From assembly GCF_003570885.1 (NCBI RefSeq), contig NZ_QXJC01000003.1, forward strand, positions 62,001-126,000: a DNA stretch of 64,000 nt, in the 5' to 3' direction. The DNA is from Simplicispira hankyongi (GTDB lineage Bacteria; Pseudomonadota; Gammaproteobacteria; Burkholderiales; Burkholderiaceae_C). Position numbers and translations under genes: made by a program. Below are positions 46,495-54,405 of this stretch, one piece after another. Within the stretch, counting starts at the first letter, position 1, and every line of letters starts with the position of its first letter. The notes under the pieces are model-generated. The model was not told the DNA's origin. It saw only the letters and a program-made list of their open reading frames with translations, and did not search any database.

Positions 46495-47397
46495 CTAGGC
46501 GGGAAAAACGCCGGTGGAGAGGTAGCGATCGCCCCGATCGCACACCACAAAGGCAATCGTCGCATCGTGCTCGCGCAGCGCAATCTGCTGCGCCACCCAG
46601 CAGGCGCCCGCCGCCGAGATGCCCGCAAAAATGCCCTCTTCGCGCGCCATGCGGCGGCACATGTCTTCGGCGTCGTCCTGGCTGACCAGTACCAGCTCGT
46701 CAATGGCTTTGGCGTCGTAGATGGCAGGCATGTAGGCCTCGGGCCACTTGCGGATGCCGGGAATGCGCGAGCCCTCTTGCGGCTGCGCGCCGATCACCAG
46801 AATCTTCGGGTTTTTTTCTTTGAGAAAGCGCGACACCCCGGTGATGGTGCCTGTCGTCCCCATGGCGCTGACGAAGTGCGTGATGCGGCCTTCGGTCTGC
46901 TCCCACAGCTCAGGCCCGGTGGTCTCATAGTGGATGCGGGGATTGTCGGGGTTGGCAAATTGGTCCAGCACGCGCCCCTTGCCTTGCTTTTGCATGCCGA
47001 CCGCCAGATCGCGCGCGTATTCCATGCCGCCGCTCTTGGGCGTGAGGATCAGCTCGGCGCCAAACGCCTTCATGGCCTGGGCACGCTCGGCCGAACCATC
47101 TTCGGGCATGACCAGCACCATGCGGTAACCGCGAATCGCCGCCGCCATGGCCAGGGCAATGCCGGTATTGCCCGAGGTCGCCTCGATCAGCGTGTCGCCA
47201 GGGCGGATATCGCCGCGCTCCTCGGCACGCCGGATCATCGAGAGCGCCGGCCGATCCTTGACCGAACCGGCAGGGTTGTTGCCTTCGAGCTTGGCCAGCA
47301 CCACGTTGCGCCGCTCGGCGTTGTCTTGCACACCAATGCGCTGCAGTGCCACCAAGGGCGTTTTTCCTACCGTGTCCTCAATTGTTGGGTATTGCAT
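46495..47397 (-). CDS. cysM: Cysteine synthase B
   Basis: This 300-residue pyridoxal-phosphate enzyme makes cysteine (or S-sulfocysteine) from O-acetylserine and sulfide (or thiosulfate). The cofactor lysine is K47 in NNPAGSVKDRP. The substrate loop is EATSGNTGIALA and the phosphate loop GTTGTITG. The shorter loop pattern favours CysM over CysK. The ATG at 47397 gives normal length; the frame continues upstream through the tRNA gene and is not used there. It is divergent from tRNA-Leu. Confidence 0.93.
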   Translation of the reverse strand: MQYPTIEDTVGKTPLVALQRIGVQDNAERRNVVLAKLEGNNPAGSVKDRPALSMIRRAEERGDIRPGDTLIEATSGNTGIALAMAAAIRGYRMVLVMPEDGSAERAQAMKAFGAELILTPKSGGMEYARDLAVGMQKQGKGRVLDQFANPDNPRIHYETTGPELWEQTEGRITHFVSAMGTTGTITGVSRFLKEKNPKILVIGAQPQEGSRIPGIRKWPEAYMPAIYDAKAIDELVLVSQDDAEDMCRRMAREEGIFAGISAAGACWVAQQIALREHDATIAFVVCDRGDRYLSTGVFPA

Positions 47398-47435
47398 GCG
47401 CCCTACTGTGCCATAATTTGCGGCTGCATACATTT

Positions 47436-47520
47436 GCCCGGGTGGTGAAATTGGTAGACGCAGGGGACTCAAAATCCCCCGCCGCAAGGCGTGCCGGTTC
47501 GATTCCGGCCCCGGGCACCA
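47436..47520 (+). tRNA. tRNA-Leu (anticodon CAA)
   Basis: The 85-nt gene has a full cloverleaf. The acceptor stem is GCCCGGG / CCCGGGC with ACCA encoded at the 3' end. The D arm is GGTGAAATTGGTAGACGC. The anticodon arm GGGGA-CTCAAAA-TCCCC gives CAA, which reads UUG. A long class II variable arm (GCCGCAAGGCGTG) and the T loop GGTTCGATTCC are present. A CATAAT box (47412-47417) may be its -10. A terminator follows 8 bp later. Confidence 0.96.
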
Positions 47521-47528
47521 AATTGAAT

Positions 47529-47563
47529 AAGGCCAGCACTTTTCCAAGTGCTGGCCTTTTTTT
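47529..47563 (+). terminator. Rho-independent terminator after tRNA-Leu
   Basis: A 13-bp stem AAGGCCAGCACTT / AAGTGCTGGCCTT with a 4-base loop is followed by a run of T residues. It ends the tRNA transcript and may also serve the convergent small gene at 47583-47801. Confidence 0.92.
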
Positions 47564-47582
47564 GTTGACTACAGCGGGGTGC

Positions 47583-47801
47583 TTAGCTGTCCTGGCGCCG
47601 GATCAGCGTTCGGCCCTTGGGCGTGATGACAAACTCATTGCGCGTATCGCGTGCCACGTAACCGTATTCCAGCAGGCGCCCCGACAAATGCCGGTGCAAA
47701 GCCTCAGGAATGCTCAGGGCCTCGCCCATTTCCAGGCGCTTGAGGGCTTCGAGCTCATCGACCGTGGGGTCGTCGTGTACGGGGGTTTGTGTGTGCGGCA
47801 T
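47583..47801 (-). CDS. Small protein of unknown function
   Basis: This is a 72-residue soluble protein, acidic at the N-terminus and basic at the C-terminus. The ATG at 47801 is fixed by AAGGAG about 6 bases upstream. Residues about 20-70 (ALHRHLSGRLLEYGYVARDT and FVITPKGRTLIRRQ) look like a small winged-helix fold, but I do not recognise a family. It follows the unknown gene at 47829-48143 by 27 bp and is probably co-transcribed with it. Confidence 0.65.
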   Translation of the reverse strand: MPHTQTPVHDDPTVDELEALKRLEMGEALSIPEALHRHLSGRLLEYGYVARDTRNEFVITPKGRTLIRRQDS

Positions 47802-47828
47802 GTTTTCTCCTTGTAGATACCTGCCCAA

Positions 47829-48143
47829 TCAAAAGCGAGGCAGATCGCGCAGACCCGGGGTCTTTCCATCGTCTGGAAAGGCAATACTTTCTTCCCAGCC
47901 GCCGTGCAGGCTGTCCTGCACTTGCAAAGCCGCAGGCCCGCTGTGCACCAGTTTGCCACCAGACGCCTCGCACACCGCCACTATTTCATCGCCTTCGAGC
48001 AACCGGTCAATCACTGCCGCAAGCGGAACGGAGGCTGGCGGCAGATCCCATCCACTGCCATCGCGGGCCAATAAGCCCATCAACACCTGATCGATACGCG
48101 GTGCGCCCGAAGGTTCAAAACGCACTGCCGTGATTCCGTACAT
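47829..48143 (-). CDS. Conserved-looking protein of unknown function
   Basis: This is a 104-residue soluble protein with no signal peptide or membrane helix. It begins MYGITAVRFEPSGAPRIDQV and contains LEGDEIVAVCEASGGKLV. I do not recognise the family. Codon use and length suggest a real gene. It is the first of two small genes on the minus strand. A CGCTTCCTTCCC tract precedes the start, giving a GGGAAGGAAGCG ribosome-binding site. Confidence 0.65.
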   Translation of the reverse strand: MYGITAVRFEPSGAPRIDQVLMGLLARDGSGWDLPPASVPLAAVIDRLLEGDEIVAVCEASGGKLVHSGPAALQVQDSLHGGWEESIAFPDDGKTPGLRDLPRF

Positions 48144-48242
48144 TCGCTTCCTTCCCTTGGTCTTTGGAACCAGACGCAGCCTACGCGGCTCGCCCGAACG
48201 TCGGTGTAGGAAGAGCAGCCGACCGCGAGCTAATGCGTACGG

Positions 48243-49160
48243 CTACGCCTGCCCCTGCAGCCACTGCAAAAACGCACCGAGTGCCGGGGTGCTTGCCTGG
48301 ACTGGGGTCACGAGGTAGTAGCCACGCTCACCGCGCAGCGGCTGCGGGCACGCCACCACCAATTCACCGCGCGCCAATTCGGCTTCGATCAGCATGGCCG
48401 GCATGAGCGCCACCCCCAGGCCATGCGTGGCGGCGACGGCGAGCATGGAGAACAGCTCGTAGCGCGGGCCTTCCAGCGCGCGTGGTGCCGGCGTTCCCAT
48501 GGCTTCGAACCACTGGCGCCAGCCGTAGGGGCGCGTGCTTTGCTGAAGCAGCGGCAGTTCGGCCAGCACCTGCGGTGAGACGCCTTGGTGGGCGCGCCCA
48601 CGGCCGCGCTGCTCAGCGGCCTCCAGCAGCCTGGGGCTGCAGACGGGCAGCACGTCCTCGTGCATCAGCCAATGCGCCTGCGTGCCCGGCCAGTGGGCGA
48701 CCTGCTCGGGTGTACCGGCATAGAGCGCGGCATCAAAACCGGTATCGGCAAACAAAAAGGGACGTGTGCGGGTGTCGATATGCACCACGATGTCGGGGTG
48801 CACGGCGGCAAATTCCGGCAAGCGTGGAATAAGCCAGCGGGTGGCAAAGGTCGGCACCGCCGCCAGCGTGAGCGCGCCGCCATGGCCCTGGTGCGCCATC
48901 ACGTCGAGCGTGTCGCGCTCAAGCGCCTGCAGGCGCGGGCCGACCTGGCGGGCGTAGCTGCGGCCGGCCGGCGTCAAGGCCACGCCGTGGCGGGTGCGGC
49001 GAAACAGCGCCACGCCCAAAAAGTCTTCCAGGCCAAGAATCTGGCGCGACACGGCGCTTTGCGTGAGCGCAAGCTCATCGGCGGCGCGGGTGTAACTTTC
49101 GTGGCGCGCAGCGGCGTCGAAACAGGCCAGGGCCTGGGTAGAGGGAAGGGTGCGGCGCAT
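48243..49160 (-). CDS. LysR-family regulator, probable GcdR
   Basis: This 305-residue regulator has an N-terminal winged helix (about 6-65; ACFDAAARHESYTRAADELA, LTQSAVSRQI). The LysR effector domain follows (about 90-300). It is divergent from the glutaryl-CoA dehydrogenase gene across 190 bp. That arrangement is typical of GcdR, the LysR activator of glutarate catabolism, or of GcvA-like relatives. Two CCATATTCT repeats lie in the gap. The inducer is probably glutarate or a related acid. Confidence 0.88.
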   Translation of the reverse strand: MRRTLPSTQALACFDAAARHESYTRAADELALTQSAVSRQILGLEDFLGVALFRRTRHGVALTPAGRSYARQVGPRLQALERDTLDVMAHQGHGGALTLAAVPTFATRWLIPRLPEFAAVHPDIVVHIDTRTRPFLFADTGFDAALYAGTPEQVAHWPGTQAHWLMHEDVLPVCSPRLLEAAEQRGRGRAHQGVSPQVLAELPLLQQSTRPYGWRQWFEAMGTPAPRALEGPRYELFSMLAVAATHGLGVALMPAMLIEAELARGELVVACPQPLRGERGYYLVTPVQASTPALGAFLQWLQGQA

Positions 49161-49185
49161 GGGCGAGCAACGAGGGTTTGGCGGA

Positions 49186-49247
49186 CCATATTCTGAGGCA
49201 AACAGGCCGCTTGTATGACACAACCGCATAACTGAGTTCCATATTCT
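49186..49247. promoter_or_regulatory. Direct repeats in the LysR/gcdH divergent promoter region
   Basis: CCATATTCT occurs at 49186-49194 and again at 49239-49247, start points 53 bp apart (about five DNA turns). They lie in the gap between the divergent LysR and gcdH genes, where a LysR tetramer would bind. No direct evidence of binding exists. Confidence 0.35.
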
Positions 49248-49350
49248 CGCTTGCGGCGTATGGCACAAGGCTTCTACCATGGCGCACCATTCGCATTTAA
49301 TGCGTTTTTTGCACATCAACCCACTCACCCAAAACCCACCGGAGACCACC

Positions 49351-50547
49351 ATGGCCCACGCCACTTTTCATTGGGACGACCCCTTCTTGCTCGACCAGCA
49401 ACTGAGCGACGACGAGCGCATGGTGCGCAATGCCGCTGCCGCCTACTGCCAGGACAAGCTGGCACCGCGCGTGCTCGAAGCCTTCCGCCACGAACGCATG
49501 GACACCGGCATCTTTCGCGAGATGGGCGAAGTCGGCCTGCTCGGCCCCACCATCCCCGAGCAGTACGGCGGCCCGGGGCTGAATTACGTGGCCTATGGGC
49601 TGATTGCCCGCGAAATCGAGCGCGTCGATTCGGGCTACCGCTCCATGGCCAGCGTGCAGAGTTCATTGGTGATGGTGCCAATATTTGAATTCGGCACCGA
49701 GGCGCAGCGCCAGAAATACCTGCCCAAACTGGCCAGCGGCGAATGGATCGGCTGCTTCGGCCTGACCGAGCCCGACCACGGCTCGGACCCTGGCAGCATG
49801 GCCAGCCGCGCGAAGAAGGTGGCGGGCGGCTATGAGCTTTCGGGCAGCAAGATGTGGATCACCAACAGCCCGGTGGCCGACGTGTTTGTCGTTTGGGCCA
49901 AGGAAGTGAGCGAGGCCGGTGCCGTCGGGCCGATTCGCGGCTTCATTCTCGACAAGGGCATGAAAGGCCTCTCAGCCCCCGCCATCCACGGCAAGGTGGG
50001 CTTGCGGGCCAGCGTGACGGGTGAGATCGTCATGGACAAGGTGTTTGTGCCTGAAGACAACGCCTTCCCTGAGGTGCAGGGTTTGAAGGGCCCTTTCACC
50101 TGCCTCAACAGTGCGCGCTACGGCATCGCCTGGGGCGCATTGGGCGCGGCAGAGTTCTGCTGGCACACCTCGCGCCAGTACACGCTGGACCGCAAACAGT
50201 TCGGCCGGCCCCTGGCCGCCAACCAGCTGATCCAGAAAAAGCTCGCCGACATGCAGACCGAAATCGCCCTGGGCCTGCAAGGGTGCCTGCGCCTGGGGCG
50301 CATGAAGGACGAAGGCACGGCCGCCGTCGAAGCCACTTCGATCATCAAGCGCAACAGTTGCGGCAAGGCGCTCGACATTGCCCGCATGGCACGCGACATG
50401 ATGGGCGGCAACGGCATCAGCGACGAGTTCGGCGTGGCCCGGCATCTGGTGAACCTGGAAGTGGTCAACACCTACGAGGGCACGCACGATGTGCACGCGC
50501 TGATCCTGGGCCGCGCTATCACGGGCATTGCCGCCTTTGCGAATTAA
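49351..50547 (+). CDS. gcdH: Glutaryl-CoA dehydrogenase
   Basis: This 398-residue FAD enzyme of the acyl-CoA dehydrogenase family oxidises and decarboxylates glutaryl-CoA to crotonyl-CoA in lysine, tryptophan and benzoate breakdown. The N-terminus [20 protein letters not shown] is typical. FAD-binding segments are [16 protein letters not shown] and [16 protein letters not shown]. The catalytic base is E376 in [15 protein letters not shown]. The ATG at 49351 follows GGAG. It is linked to the CoA-transferase downstream by a gap made of a dispersed repeat. Confidence 0.94.
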   Translation: MAHATFHWDDPFLLDQQLSDDERMVRNAAAAYCQDKLAPRVLEAFRHERMDTGIFREMGEVGLLGPTIPEQYGGPGLNYVAYGLIAREIERVDSGYRSMASVQSSLVMVPIFEFGTEAQRQKYLPKLASGEWIGCFGLTEPDHGSDPGSMASRAKKVAGGYELSGSKMWITNSPVADVFVVWAKEVSEAGAVGPIRGFILDKGMKGLSAPAIHGKVGLRASVTGEIVMDKVFVPEDNAFPEVQGLKGPFTCLNSARYGIAWGALGAAEFCWHTSRQYTLDRKQFGRPLAANQLIQKKLADMQTEIALGLQGCLRLGRMKDEGTAAVEATSIIKRNSCGKALDIARMARDMMGGNGISDEFGVARHLVNLEVVNTYEGTHDVHALILGRAITGIAAFAN

Positions 50548-50552
50548 AACTT

Positions 50553-50612
50553 TAAGAGAAATTGGCCTCTAGCGCTTACCCCATAAGCGCAGTCAGCTAT
50601 CTTTTTAAAAGC
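50553..50612 (+). repeat. Dispersed AGCGCTTAT repeat between gcdH and the CoA-transferase
   Basis: It reads AAATTGGCCTCTAGCGCTTA, CCCCATAAGCGCAGTCAGCT and ATCTTTTTAAAAGC. It fills nearly the entire gap between gcdH and the next gene and ends 3 bp before the CoA-transferase ATG, replacing the normal ribosome-binding region. Confidence 0.85.
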
Positions 50613-50615
50613 ATC

Positions 50616-51875
50616 ATGAGCCCTACTTCCAACCCCGCAGGCGCCCTGGACGGCATCCGCGTGCTCGACCTCTCACGCGTGCTGGCCGGCCCCTGGTGCA
50701 CGCAAATACTGGCGGACCTGGGCGCCGACGTGGTCAAGATCGAGCGGCCCGGCGCCGGGGACGACACGCGCCACTGGGGCCCGCCCTTTCTGAAGGACGC
50801 CGACGGCCACGACACCGACCAGGCCAGCTACTACACCGCCTGCAACCGCAACAAGCGCTCGGTCACGCTGGACATCGCGACGCCCGAGGGCCAGGCGCTG
50901 ATCCGCCAGATGGCACTGCAGGCCGACGTGCTGGTGGAGAACTTCAAGGTGGGCGGGCTGGCGCAGTACGGCCTGGACCACGCCAGCCTGATGGCGCTGA
51001 ACCCGCGCCTGATCTACTGCTCGGTCACCGGCTTCGGCCAGGATGGGCCCTATGCCGAGCGCGCCGGCTACGACCTGATGATCCAGGCCATGACCGGGAT
51101 GATGAGCATCACCGGTCGGCCGGACAGCGAGAGTGGCGGCGGGCCACTGCGGGTCGGCGTGGCGCTGACGGACCTATTCACCGGCGTTTATGCCAGCAGC
51201 GCCATCCTGGCCGCCATCCACGTGCGCCACAGCACCGGGCAGGGGCAGCACATCGATATGGCCTTGCTCGACGTGGGCATGGCCATCCTTGCCAACCAGG
51301 CATCCGGCTTTTTGGCTACGGGCGTGGCCCCCATGCGGCAGGGCAACAGCCACCCCAGCCTGGCGCCCTATCAGGACTTCGCCACGCTGGACGGCGCCAT
51401 GCTGCTGGCCATCGGCAACGACGGCCAATTCGCCCGTTTCTGCCAGGCCGCCGGCCACCCGGAATGGGCCAAAGACCCCCGCTTTGCCAGCAACACCTTG
51501 CGCGTGCGCCACCGCGGCGACCTGATCCCCGCGATGGAAGCAGTCACGCGCACCCGCAGCACCGCCGACTGGGTGACGCTGTTGGAGGGCATTGCCGTTC
51601 CCTGCGGCCCCATCAACGACATTGCCCAGGCGTTTGCCGACCCCCAGGTGCAAGCGCGCGGCCTGGCCGTTGCGCTGCCCCGCTGGAAGAGCGGCGACGC
51701 GCCCGATGGTGTGGCGACGATCACCGGCGTGGCCAGCCCGCTGCGCCTCTCCGGCAACCCGCCGGTGCTGCGCAACGCACCGCCGGCGCTGGGCCAGCAC
51801 ACCGAGGAAGTGCTGCAGGAGCTGGGGCTGGATGCCACGCGCATCGAACAACTGCGCGCCAGCGGAGTGATTTGA
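50616..51875 (+). CDS. CaiB/BaiF-family CoA-transferase, probable glutarate CoA-transferase
   Basis: This 419-residue class III CoA-transferase has the family start LDGIRVLDLSRVLAGPWCTQ and ADLGADVVKIERPGAGDDTR. NRNKRSVTLDI and GYDLMIQAMTGMM follow; the Asp of GYD (about 153) is probably the catalytic residue. Next to gcdH it most likely activates glutarate to glutaryl-CoA, as SUGCT does. The ATG at 50616 has no good ribosome-binding site because a repeat precedes it. An in-frame extension through the repeat is possible but unlikely. Confidence 0.88.
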   Translation: MSPTSNPAGALDGIRVLDLSRVLAGPWCTQILADLGADVVKIERPGAGDDTRHWGPPFLKDADGHDTDQASYYTACNRNKRSVTLDIATPEGQALIRQMALQADVLVENFKVGGLAQYGLDHASLMALNPRLIYCSVTGFGQDGPYAERAGYDLMIQAMTGMMSITGRPDSESGGGPLRVGVALTDLFTGVYASSAILAAIHVRHSTGQGQHIDMALLDVGMAILANQASGFLATGVAPMRQGNSHPSLAPYQDFATLDGAMLLAIGNDGQFARFCQAAGHPEWAKDPRFASNTLRVRHRGDLIPAMEAVTRTRSTADWVTLLEGIAVPCGPINDIAQAFADPQVQARGLAVALPRWKSGDAPDGVATITGVASPLRLSGNPPVLRNAPPALGQHTEEVLQELGLDATRIEQLRASGVI

Positions 51876-51915
51876 GCCAGCCTGTCGCACGCTCCCCCAA
51901 CGCCAGGACCACGCC

Positions 51916-52128
51916 ATGCCTTCAAGCTTCAAAGTGGGTGACCACGTCACCTGGAATTCCGAAGCCGGCCACGTCAGCGGCCACATCACCAAGGTGCACA
52001 CAAAGGACTTCGACTACAAAGGCCACACGCACCGCGCCAGTGAAGATGAGCCGCAGTACGAAATCAAGAGCGACAAAACGGACCACATCGCCGCGCACAA
52101 GGGCGCAGCGTTGAAGAAAATCGCGTAA
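51916..52128 (+). CDS. DUF2945 (HVA1/TUDOR-like) small protein
   Basis: This 70-residue basic protein has the DUF2945 pattern: FKVGDHVTWNSEAGHVSGHI, DYKGHTHRASEDEPQYEIKS and HKGAALKKI. This is a small SH3-like fold named after a fungal hypervirulence-associated protein. Its function in bacteria is unknown. It lies 40 bp after the CoA-transferase and is convergent with the next gene. It is short but its pattern is clear. Confidence 0.85.
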   Translation: MPSSFKVGDHVTWNSEAGHVSGHITKVHTKDFDYKGHTHRASEDEPQYEIKSDKTDHIAAHKGAALKKIA

Positions 52129-52138
52129 ATCCTGGCGC

Positions 52139-52624
52139 TCAGCGCGGGCGCTCAAACCCGCTGTGCGCCCACTGCAGGGCACTGTCCACGGTCAGCTTGA
52201 AGGTGGGCGGGACGGCTACCCGCGCCAGCTCCAAGCCCAAGGCATCCTCCGCGCTCAGCGTGGCCGTGGCGCCCTCTTCGTCGGGCACGATCGCAAGCAG
52301 CACCCGGACGCGCTCGCCCCCAAACGTGACCGTGACGTTCTTGTTCAGCTGCGCATGCAACTGTTGCTCGTGGCGGCGCAGCACTTCGCTGGCGGTCTTG
52401 ACCAGGGTGTTGAAGGCGTTCACATCCAGCGGCTTGGGGTTTTTCTTGTCGCGCCCCATGGTCCAGGGGCCCACCAGCGCAGGTTCGTCTTCGCCCTGCA
52501 AGGTCATGGCCACGGCCCAGCCGTCGTCGTCTTCGTTCTTGATGACCTGCGCTGTCCAGCGCCCATCGCTCCACTGGCGGGCTTCCTGGATGGGGGGCGG
52601 TGTGTCGTGGGGGGTATCGGGCAT
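52139..52624 (-). CDS. Protein of unknown function
   Basis: This is a 161-residue soluble, acidic protein with no signal peptide. It starts with a proline-rich stretch (MPDTPHDTPPPIQEARQWSD) and contains GWAVAMTLQGEDEPALVGPW and FNTLVKTASEVLRRHEQQLH. I do not recognise the family. The ATG at 52624 is preferred over one at 52663. It is encoded tail to tail with the DUF2945 gene and 82 bp downstream of the reductase gene. Confidence 0.65.
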   Translation of the reverse strand: MPDTPHDTPPPIQEARQWSDGRWTAQVIKNEDDDGWAVAMTLQGEDEPALVGPWTMGRDKKNPKPLDVNAFNTLVKTASEVLRRHEQQLHAQLNKNVTVTFGGERVRVLLAIVPDEEGATATLSAEDALGLELARVAVPPTFKLTVDSALQWAHSGFERPR

Positions 52625-52706
52625 AAGAAAAGGCGCGCAGAACGGGGCAAAGGTGCAGAGCATACGCACCACCGCAGCGCCCACCCTGTCGCCGGGCGCC
52701 CGTGGC

Positions 52707-53348
52707 TCAGCTGGCCACGGTAAACCGCTGCTGCACGTGGCGGGGCGTTTCGAGTTCATCGACGATGGCCACGGCAAGGTCTGCCACGCTGATGCCACCG
52801 GGCTGGTCGCCGTTCATCAGGGGCGCGTCAACGCCCAGGCGGTACTGGCCCGTGCGCTCACCCGGGGCCAGCAGGATGGGAGGCGAGAGAAACGTCCAGG
52901 CTAGGGTGCTCTCGCTGCGGATCAGGTTCAGCGCTTCGCGCGCCGCAAGCGCACCCTGTTTGTAGTCAGCCGGGAAACCGGGGGTGTCCACCAACTGCAC
53001 ACCAGGCGCCACAAACAGGCTGCCCGCACCGCCCACCACCAGCAGGCGGCGCACGCCCGACTGCCGGGTGCCCGCGTAAATGGCGCGCGTGCCCTTGAGA
53101 AACTCGTCATAAATGTCGGGGCGGCCCCAGCCCGGGTTGTAAGCGCTGACGACGGCATCGTGGCCCGCCACGGCCTTGGCGACCTGGGCGGTGTCTTGCG
53201 CATCGGCGGCCACCACGGAAAGGCCTTCGCGGGCAGAGAGCTTGGCGGGGTTGCGCGCCAGCACGGTCACGCGGTGGCCGCGTTGCAGCAACTCCGTGAG
53301 TACGGCCGTGCCGACAAAGCCGGTGGCACCAATCAAGGCGATGTTCAT
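52707..53348 (-). CDS. NAD(P)-binding atypical SDR reductase
   Basis: This 213-residue Rossmann-fold protein has the nucleotide motif IALIGATGFVGTAVL at the N-terminus. ARNPAKL follows for NADP-type recognition, with VVGGAGSLFVAPG and TFLSPPILLAPGERTG. It resembles NAD(P)H-binding proteins of the YwnB/NmrA-like group, which act as reductases or redox sensors. It is divergent from a LysR regulator across 122 bp and is probably its target. The substrate is unknown. Confidence 0.85.
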   Translation of the reverse strand: MNIALIGATGFVGTAVLTELLQRGHRVTVLARNPAKLSAREGLSVVAADAQDTAQVAKAVAGHDAVVSAYNPGWGRPDIYDEFLKGTRAIYAGTRQSGVRRLLVVGGAGSLFVAPGVQLVDTPGFPADYKQGALAAREALNLIRSESTLAWTFLSPPILLAPGERTGQYRLGVDAPLMNGDQPGGISVADLAVAIVDELETPRHVQQRFTVAS

Positions 53349-53470
53349 AGGGGTTCCTCATTCATTAAAAAGTGCTGATGCGTGAGAATAAGAGCTTGTC
53401 AAAGCCGGCGGTAGGCGGCTAAAAACACCTTTTGTTTGAAGCTGTACTTCACAATCAACGCACCAACCCC

Positions 53471-54376
53471 ATGGATGACCTCAAACGCATGGCCGTTTTT
53501 GCGGCCGTGGTGCAGCACGGTTCGATGAGTGGCGCTGCCCGGGCACTGGGCATGAGCACGTCGGCCGTGAGCCAGCAGGTGCGCAAGCTCGAACGCGATG
53601 GCGGCGTCACGCTGCTGCACCGCTCCACGCGCAAGCTGGCGCTGACCGACGCCGGCCAGCGCTACCACGCAGGCTGCGCAGCCATGTGGGCGGCGGCCGA
53701 GCAGGCACGGGCCGAGCTGGCAGCCTCGCGCGACGCACCCAGCGGCGAGCTGCGCCTGTCGGCCACGGTGGGTTTTGCGCGCCACGTGGCTCCCGCACTG
53801 GGCGCTCTGCTGGCAGCCCACCCAGCCCTGCGACTGCGGCTGCTGGTGGACGACGCGCCGATCGACCTCATCAACACCCGCATTGACCTGGCCGTGCGCT
53901 TTGGCCGCCTGCAGGACTCCACCTGGGCAGCCCGGCGTCTGGGCGGTATGCAGTGGTGGCTGTGCGCAGCACCCGCCTGGGTGGCCACGCACGGCCTGCC
54001 GCAGCACCCGGACGCGCTGCTCTCACAAAGCTGGCTGGGCTTTGCGCGCGAGGGCAGAGGGCTGGTGATGGATCTGCACAGCCCCACAGGTGAACCACGG
54101 GCGCTGCGCGTGGAGCCACGCATTGCCAGCAACAACCAGTTGTCGATCCAGCAGATGTGCGAGGCCGGGCTGGGCCTGGCACTGATGGGCAGCATGGACG
54201 TGCAAGAGGCGCTGCAGGCCGGCCGGCTGGTGCGGCTGCTGCCCGATTGGTCGTTTGGCACGCTCGCCATCTGGGCCGTGACGCCCCAGCGCGACGCCCA
54301 ACCGGCCAAGGTCCGCATGGCGATTGCCGCCCTGCACCGCTATTTCCAGCAACTGCCTGGTGCAGGTTATTTCTGA
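53471..54376 (+). CDS. LysR-family transcriptional regulator
   Basis: This 301-residue regulator begins MDDLKRMAVFAAVVQHGSMS, followed by the helix-turn-helix AARALGMSTSAVSQQVRKLE. The effector domain (about 88-295) is of the CrgA/DsdC-like type common in beta-proteobacteria. The ATG at 53471 is the conserved start. It is divergent from the NAD(P)-binding reductase and probably controls it. The inducer is unknown. Its 3' end converges on the metal-type sensor kinase gene. Confidence 0.88.
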   Translation: MDDLKRMAVFAAVVQHGSMSGAARALGMSTSAVSQQVRKLERDGGVTLLHRSTRKLALTDAGQRYHAGCAAMWAAAEQARAELAASRDAPSGELRLSATVGFARHVAPALGALLAAHPALRLRLLVDDAPIDLINTRIDLAVRFGRLQDSTWAARRLGGMQWWLCAAPAWVATHGLPQHPDALLSQSWLGFAREGRGLVMDLHSPTGEPRALRVEPRIASNNQLSIQQMCEAGLGLALMGSMDVQEALQAGRLVRLLPDWSFGTLAIWAVTPQRDAQPAKVRMAIAALHRYFQQLPGAGYF

Positions 54377-54405
54377 AAATCCTGCGCCGCCCGGTCAACC
54401 CGCCG

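Noticed and set aside
50562-50615. N-terminal extension of the CoA-transferase through the repeat
   Set aside because: The extra residues are repeat-encoded. A similar peptide can be read from the repeat at 23951, and the conserved protein begins just after the ATG at 50616.
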